Shown here one piece after another: positions 59,589 through 64,000 of a DNA stretch of 64,000 bases. The position numbers and the translations under genes were made by a program. The notes beneath the pieces were generated by a model that was not told the DNA's origin, searched no databases, and saw nothing but the letters and a program-made list of their open reading frames with translations. Every line of letters starts with the position of its first letter. Within the stretch, counting starts at the first letter, position 1. The stretch is from Paenibacillus sp. FSL W8-0186 (lineage in GTDB: Bacteria; Bacillota; Bacilli; Paenibacillales; Paenibacillaceae). The stretch lies in NCBI RefSeq assembly GCF_037969765.1, contig NZ_CP150207.1, positions 434,001 through 498,000 of the forward strand. The letters are read 5' to 3'.

Positions 59589-60482
59589 ATGATTCAAACT
59601 AGAGGTGAAAGGATTTTTTGGCTTTTTTCCATCGTTGTTATGGGATTGTGGGCTATACTGGCTTTTTTGCCCTTTATTCTGATCGTTGTCGCTTCCTTTA
59701 CAGACGAGTCGGCCTTGATTCGGAACGGATACAGCTATTTTCCTGAGAAGCTGAGCTTGGACGCCTATCTTTATATGGTTTCTTCAGCATCCACTTTTGC
59801 TAGAGCTTACGGTGTGTCTTTTCTGGTTACGATTTTGGGTACGAGCATCGGACTTCTAATTTCAAGTATGCTGGCATATCCCATGTCAAGAAAGGATTTC
59901 AAATATCATAACGTATTGGCATTCATTATTTTTTTTACCATGCTGTTTAGCGGAGGCATCGTACCTTCTTATATCATGTGGACGAAGTACTTCCATATCA
60001 AAGACTCCTTGGCGGCATTGATTGTGCCCAATTTATTGACGAATGGCTTTTATGTGCTTCTCATCCGCAACTACTACAAAAACAATGTACCCAGCGAACT
60101 GATTGAAGCCGCACAAATCGACGGTGCCTCGGAACTGCGGACGTTCTTTCGGATAATGCTGCCACTGTCTGTTCCGGTCATGGCAACGGTGGGGCTGTTT
60201 ATGGGATTGGCCTACTGGAACGATTGGATTAACGCCTTATACTACATTACATCACCGAAATATTATGGCATTCAAAACATGCTAATCAACCTGATGAACA
60301 ACATTCAGTTTCTTAAATCCGGGCAGGCCGGAAACGTGATTGGTGCAGGTGCGGTAGAGCTTCCGAGCACGGGGATTCGCATGTCGATGGCAGTAATCGG
60401 TATATTGCCGATTGTGCTGGTGCTGCCGTTTCTGCAGAAGTATTTGACCAAAGGGGTCGTTATTGGCGCCATTAAAGGATAA
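59589..60482 (+). CDS. LplC/YtcP-type sugar ABC permease
   Basis: 297 residues; ATG 59589 has AGGAGGC eight bases upstream, so the longer frame overlapping the previous gene is not used. Six membrane helices, EAA loop IEAAQIDGASELRTFFRIMLPLSVP and class-typical ending LQKYLTKGVVIGAIKG. Forms the importer pore with its neighbour; the ATPase must be shared. Confidence 0.9.
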   Translation: MIQTRGERIFWLFSIVVMGLWAILAFLPFILIVVASFTDESALIRNGYSYFPEKLSLDAYLYMVSSASTFARAYGVSFLVTILGTSIGLLISSMLAYPMSRKDFKYHNVLAFIIFFTMLFSGGIVPSYIMWTKYFHIKDSLAALIVPNLLTNGFYVLLIRNYYKNNVPSELIEAAQIDGASELRTFFRIMLPLSVPVMATVGLFMGLAYWNDWINALYYITSPKYYGIQNMLINLMNNIQFLKSGQAGNVIGAGAVELPSTGIRMSMAVIGILPIVLVLPFLQKYLTKGVVIGAIKG

Positions 60483-60525
60483 GAAGCGAACATAAGACTA
60501 GCTTGTTGTAAAGGAGAATAAATGC

Positions 60526-61332
60526 ATGAAAGTACAAGATGTTATCGATCGAATCCTGCTCGACTCCTGCGGCGGGAAACAGTTGACTGACACCTGCGAT
60601 CAATTGGTATCCGGCAGCCCCGACATGCAGGTGACAGGGATTGTGACCAGCTTTATGGCGACTGTGGATGTGATTAAGGAAGCTATTTCGCTCGGAGCCA
60701 ACATGATCATTACCCATGAGCCTACTTACTATACCGGGGCAGATCGTCTCGATTGGGTGGGGGAGGATCCTGTATATTTAGCTAAGAAAAAATGGATCGA
60801 CGACTACGGAATTGCGATTTGGCGGTATCATGATCATATGCACATGGCGCAACCTGACCGGATCTATGCGGGACTTCTGAAAGAAATTGGCTGGGAGAAG
60901 CATCAGGCCAATGAAGACAGCCCTTGGATATATATTATCGAGCAGACGACTGTGGGGGAACTCGCGCAATTTTTTAAACAAAAACTGTCCATGGACACTT
61001 TGCGCATCGTAGGTAATCCCCATATGCCTTGTTCTCGGATTGGAATTTTGGTTGGTGGAGGGAGCCTGGGGCTGGGACAGGAGCATATGCCGATGCAACT
61101 GATGAGAGAGCAGAACCTGGATGTCATGGTTTGCGGAGAAATCACGGAGTGGACGCTATGTGCATACGTCAATGACGCTGCCATGCTAGGAATGAATAAG
61201 GCGATGCTGATCGTCGGTCATGAGCGAAGCGAGGAATGGGGAATGAAGCATATGGCGGATTGGCTTCAGCCCCTCGTTAGCGATATTCGCGTAAGTTTTG
61301 TGGATGCAAAAGAGCCGTTCCGGTATTTATAA
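60526..61332 (+). CDS. Nif3/YbgI-family dinuclear-metal protein
   Basis: 268 residues, ATG after AAAGGAG, 43 bases after the permease and before the shared terminator, so part of the importer operon. Metal-ligand candidates are H in ITHEPTYY (family HHP, second His replaced by Glu), the cluster WRYHDHMH and the C-terminal GHERSEEWG (His and Glu). Shorter than the fused ~370-residue Firmicutes Nif3. The family has a GTP-cyclohydrolase-like fold and no settled reaction. Its place at the end of a sugar-import operon is unusual and may mean a hydrolase acting on the imported compound (inference). Confidence 0.82.
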   Translation: MKVQDVIDRILLDSCGGKQLTDTCDQLVSGSPDMQVTGIVTSFMATVDVIKEAISLGANMIITHEPTYYTGADRLDWVGEDPVYLAKKKWIDDYGIAIWRYHDHMHMAQPDRIYAGLLKEIGWEKHQANEDSPWIYIIEQTTVGELAQFFKQKLSMDTLRIVGNPHMPCSRIGILVGGGSLGLGQEHMPMQLMREQNLDVMVCGEITEWTLCAYVNDAAMLGMNKAMLIVGHERSEEWGMKHMADWLQPLVSDIRVSFVDAKEPFRYL

Positions 61333-61352
61333 AGTAAGGTCTTGAATAAATG

Positions 61353-61414
61353 ACACCTTCAAGCATGTATATCATGTCGTAAGATATGAAGACATCTGGA
61401 AGGTGTATTTTTTT
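61353..61414 (+). terminator. Terminator after the Nif3-family gene
   Basis: ACACCTTC (61353-61360) pairs with GAAGGTGT (61399-61406), with a long loop that has a weak inner stem, followed by a T-run at 61408-61414. Confidence 0.75.
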
Positions 61415-61731
61415 ATTAGCAGCTATTATTGAGGCGTGTTCACGATATTAGAATAAATCAATATTAAATTAGAATATGTCATTGAATCAAATCGTTCAAA
61501 GTTTTAATGTTAGAATATAATGAAAACGCTAACAATCGAGTTGTCATATGGAAAGGGGGCTTGTCTAGGGAGTTTGCTGAGTGACAAACGAACACTAGTA
61601 TATTTCCATAGAACGACATGAAATAAGAATATATCAATAAATATCCCGGTTTTTGTCCTTAGTCAGGAGATTATGTTTACTCATCGATTCACGACACTTT
61701 GATCAGCGTGCAATAGAAGAGGGGGATGCAT
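61415..61731. other. Promoter region of the last importer operon
   Basis: About 310 A/T-rich bases without a gene. Besides the cre site at 61521-61534, I see several ATTAGAATAT-like copies (near 61447, 61469 and 61509: TTAGAATA) but cannot place a clear -35/-10 pair. Confidence 0.5.
61521..61534. promoter_or_regulatory. Perfect cre site
   Basis: TGAAAACGCTAACA matches the CcpA consensus TGWAANCGNTNWCA at all 14 positions, about 200 bases before the binding-protein start. The operon is therefore probably under carbon catabolite control. Confidence 0.75.
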
Positions 61732-63048
61732 ATGAGAAGATTTTTGGCAATGTTGTTGGTCGGGATTTTAATTATGACCCTCGTGGCATGTGGAGGGAAT
61801 AACACACAGACGAATGGCCAGCCGGCCGATCCGGACAAGAAGGGTCAGGAGATTTCTGGGGAAATCACGGTGTTTGGATGGGGTGGCGGGGAAGAGCTTC
61901 AGAGCCGGAAGGAAGCCACCAAAATTTTCAAGAAGCTGTATCCAGGGGTGAAAGTGAATGAAATCTGGCTGCCGGCGGATAACATTGACGTGAAGCTGGA
62001 TGCGGCTTTGGCCGCAGGGAATGCAGGCGATGTCATCATGATGTCTCCTGACTGGAAGGGGCTTCGCTCTAAATGGTTTGAAGATTTGAATCCTTATATC
62101 GAGCGGGATAACCTGGATCTCGAGGCTCTGCTCACGCAAGGTGTTGACGGGGGGTATGTAGATTCCGATGGAAAAAGGGAAGGAATGCCGACCACAGCCT
62201 CCGATTTTATGATTGCATATAACAAGGAAATTTTCGATAAAGCCGGTGTACCGTATCCGACAAATGAATGGACGTGGGATGAATTCGCTGAGGTTTCCAA
62301 ACAAGTATCTTCAGGAGAAGGGGCAAACCGGGTTTACGGCATCGTGTCACACTGGATTCTGCAGAGCTTGGCCCCGTTTGTGTACGGTGGAGCGCCGTAT
62401 AACGAAGATTGGACGAAGCAGACATTAGATGACCCGAATACGATTAAGGGTTACCAATTGTTTGGCGACCTCGTTAAGGCCGGGGCGATGCCGGATGATG
62501 CCGCCGCCAAGAGCATGCCGATGGACCAGATGTTCGCGGCTGGAAAAGCTGCCATGTACCCGATGGGCTTGTTTGAAGCATCGACGATCGCAAAAAATGT
62601 CGGAAACAACTTTGAATGGGGGATCGTGATGCCTCCGAAAGACCCGTCGGGGAAAACCGTGAACATTAAATTTCAAACGGGATTTGCGATGAACAAGGCC
62701 TCCAAGAACAAAGAAGCGGCGTGGGCTTATATTAAGACGGTGTCCCTGAATAAAGAAGTCGGCGATTTGTACAGCAAAGTAAACCTTCCTGCAGCCAAGG
62801 AAGCAGCCGAAAGCACCTTTGTAAATATGAAGATTGAAAATACAGACATCTCCATGGTGGATTTTGTGACAGGACTGCAAGATGCTATTACCTTCCCTTG
62901 GGGAGGCGCGATATCCAAGGCGGGAGACCTGTATGCGCAAATGTGGCAGCAGGTGACGATTCAGGGCAAATCGGCTGAAGATGCGGCGAAGGAATATGCA
63001 TCGCAAATTCAATCCGCCTTTGATTCCATCCATCAAAACAGAAAGTAA
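61732..63048 (+). CDS. Sugar ABC transporter solute-binding lipoprotein
   Basis: 438 residues; ATG 61732 is seven bases after AGAGGGGG, whereas ATG 61726 is too close. Signal peptide with lipobox LVAC-GGNN (Cys ~20). MalE/UgpB-type (family 1) binding protein: KLYPGVKVNEIWLPADN, AGKAAMYPMGLFEAS, KNKEAAWAYIKTVS. It begins an importer operon whose first permease follows. Sugar unknown. Confidence 0.9.
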   Translation: MRRFLAMLLVGILIMTLVACGGNNTQTNGQPADPDKKGQEISGEITVFGWGGGEELQSRKEATKIFKKLYPGVKVNEIWLPADNIDVKLDAALAAGNAGDVIMMSPDWKGLRSKWFEDLNPYIERDNLDLEALLTQGVDGGYVDSDGKREGMPTTASDFMIAYNKEIFDKAGVPYPTNEWTWDEFAEVSKQVSSGEGANRVYGIVSHWILQSLAPFVYGGAPYNEDWTKQTLDDPNTIKGYQLFGDLVKAGAMPDDAAAKSMPMDQMFAAGKAAMYPMGLFEASTIAKNVGNNFEWGIVMPPKDPSGKTVNIKFQTGFAMNKASKNKEAAWAYIKTVSLNKEVGDLYSKVNLPAAKEAAESTFVNMKIENTDISMVDFVTGLQDAITFPWGGAISKAGDLYAQMWQQVTIQGKSAEDAAKEYASQIQSAFDSIHQNRK

Positions 63049-63071
63049 GTGGGTATGACGGCTAGAGTTAG

Positions 63072-63099
63072 GGGAGGGTATTTAACTCAATATCCTCCC
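63072..63099 (+). other. Intercistronic hairpin between binding protein and permease
   Basis: GGGAGGGTAT (63072-63081) pairs with ATATCCTCCC (63090-63099) with one G.T pair. A second small hairpin (GAG-CTCC/GGAG-CTC, 63115-63133) follows. Neither has a T-run. Confidence 0.5.
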
Positions 63100-63148
63100 A
63101 TGCTTTAAAATTCAGAGTCTCCTAGGGAGGCTCCGGGGAGGCGAAATA

Positions 63149-64000
63149 ATGAAGGCGCGAAAAAACAGCATTGCAAAGAGAGAAGAAAGGCATTTTTTCT
63201 TCTTTATCTCGCCATGGCTTTTGGGCTTTTTGATTTTCACCCTGTATCCCATGATCTTTTCGGTCATATTGGTCTTTACGAATATGGATATGACGGGCAC
63301 TGGAAAATTCATCGGCTTTGCCAATATCATCCGGGCTTTTGTACAGGACCCGCTGTTCTATAAATCTCTGCTGAATACGCTGTACTTCGTACTCGTTTCC
63401 GTCCCGGTCAGTCTGATATTAGCCTTCCTGATCGCACTACTGCTCAATCAAAAGATCAGAGGGGTAGGCTTTTTCAGAACCAGCTTTTATATCCCGTACA
63501 TCACTTCCGGCGTTGCAGTTACGTTATTGTGGGGATGGATTTTTAACGCGCAATATGGACTTATTAATTATTTCCTGTCCCTGTTCGGAATCTCGGGACC
63601 AAGTTGGTTGAGCGACACCAAGTGGGCGATGCCTGCGATCATTATCATGGGGGTCTGGACGATCGGCAATTCGATTATTATCACCCTCGCGGGACTGCAG
63701 GATATTCCGGAGCAATTATATGAAAGTGCTGAAATAGATGGGGCGAATGGTTTGGTGAAGGTCATGCGCATTACGCTGCCGTTGGTAACCCCCACGCTGT
63801 ATTTCAACTTGATCATGGGGATTATCGGCGGGTTTCAAATCTTCATGCAGCCTTACATTCTGACAGAGGGCGGCCCGAGTTACGCCACATACACCTACAT
63901 GATGCACATTTATAACAATGGGTTCAAATATAGTGAGATGGGCTATGCATCAACCTTGGCATGGTTATTGTTCATTGTCATTATGATCATAACCCAGATT
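63149..64000 (+). CDS. Sugar ABC permease (MalF/UgpA type), 3'-partial
   Basis: ATG 63149 follows GGGGAGG; the frame is open to the window end (~284 residues). Membrane helices start at FFFISPWLLGFLIFTLYPMIFSVIL. Also visible are a variable external loop, TSFYIPYITSGVAVTLLWGWIF, and the EAA loop YESAEIDGANGLVKVMRITLPLVTP. It pairs with the binding protein upstream; a second permease is expected just beyond the window. Confidence 0.9.
   Translation, partial: MKARKNSIAKREERHFFFFISPWLLGFLIFTLYPMIFSVILVFTNMDMTGTGKFIGFANIIRAFVQDPLFYKSLLNTLYFVLVSVPVSLILAFLIALLLNQKIRGVGFFRTSFYIPYITSGVAVTLLWGWIFNAQYGLINYFLSLFGISGPSWLSDTKWAMPAIIIMGVWTIGNSIIITLAGLQDIPEQLYESAEIDGANGLVKVMRITLPLVTPTLYFNLIMGIIGGFQIFMQPYILTEGGPSYATYTYMMHIYNNGFKYSEMGYASTLAWLLFIVIMIITQI

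Noticed and set aside
1..64000. tRNA, rRNA or known riboswitch (T-box, SAM, TPP, cobalamin)
   Set aside because: None of the characteristic conserved sequences was seen on either strand, including in the longer intergenic gaps.

Overview
The window looks like a chromosomal segment of a spore-forming, Gram-positive Paenibacillus-type bacterium. The evidence is strong AGGAGG-type ribosome sites, frequent TTG/GTG starts, a sporulation transglutaminase behind a sigma-K-like promoter, an LtaS-type synthase, a copper-amine-oxidase-N surface protein, and several YesM/YesN two-component pairs beside Lpl-type sugar importers. No rRNA, tRNA, CRISPR array, transposase or phage gene was seen.

Layout. 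0-4 kb: an AraC tail, a frameshifted RDD membrane gene, and a divergent AraC regulator/GH4 alpha-galactosidase pair. 4-6 kb: a nuclease-like plus winged-helix protein, then 1.2 kb of non-coding DNA built around a 336-bp direct repeat. 6-8.6 kb (minus strand): an MBOAT acyltransferase, a DltD-like SGNH protein, and a 61-residue membrane peptide ending in FIYMNF, which together resemble an envelope-polymer acylation machine without the Dlt activation genes. 8.8-21.4 kb: tgl, a TM2 protein, a truncated aldo/keto reductase, a stand-alone fabF facing an MmyB-like regulator, an LtaS-type synthase, a seven-repeat surface protein, a GNAT acetyltransferase, and a phosphotransferase/glycosyltransferase pair. 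21.4-26.7 kb (minus strand): a YknXYZ-like efflux system and a LOV-like/degenerate-GGDEF/EAL protein.

27-36.4 kb is a carbohydrate locus: GH30 hydrolase, two permeases, a binding lipoprotein and a YesM/YesN pair. 36.4-43.7 kb holds a secreted coiled-coil protein with an attenuator-like leader, a small gene under a near-perfect Fur box, an FNT channel, an ArsR/CoA-disulfide-reductase-rhodanese pair, and a large PAS-GGDEF-EAL protein. A nucleoside hydrolase follows.

44.8-53.5 kb is one catabolic unit: sugar-binding protein, two permeases, a LacI regulator, an esterase, a PfkB kinase, a GH13_18 sucrose-phosphorylase-family enzyme and a second esterase. Matching CAACCGGTTG operators lie before its two halves. 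The likely logic is import of a (possibly acylated) glucoside, de-esterification, phosphorolysis and phosphorylation of the released moiety. 53.6-61.3 kb is another YesM/YesN plus Lpl-type importer, ending in a Nif3-family gene. 61.4-64 kb begins a further sugar importer behind a perfect cre site; its first permease runs off the window. In the three importers whose binding-protein gene comes first, a hairpin separates it from the permease genes.
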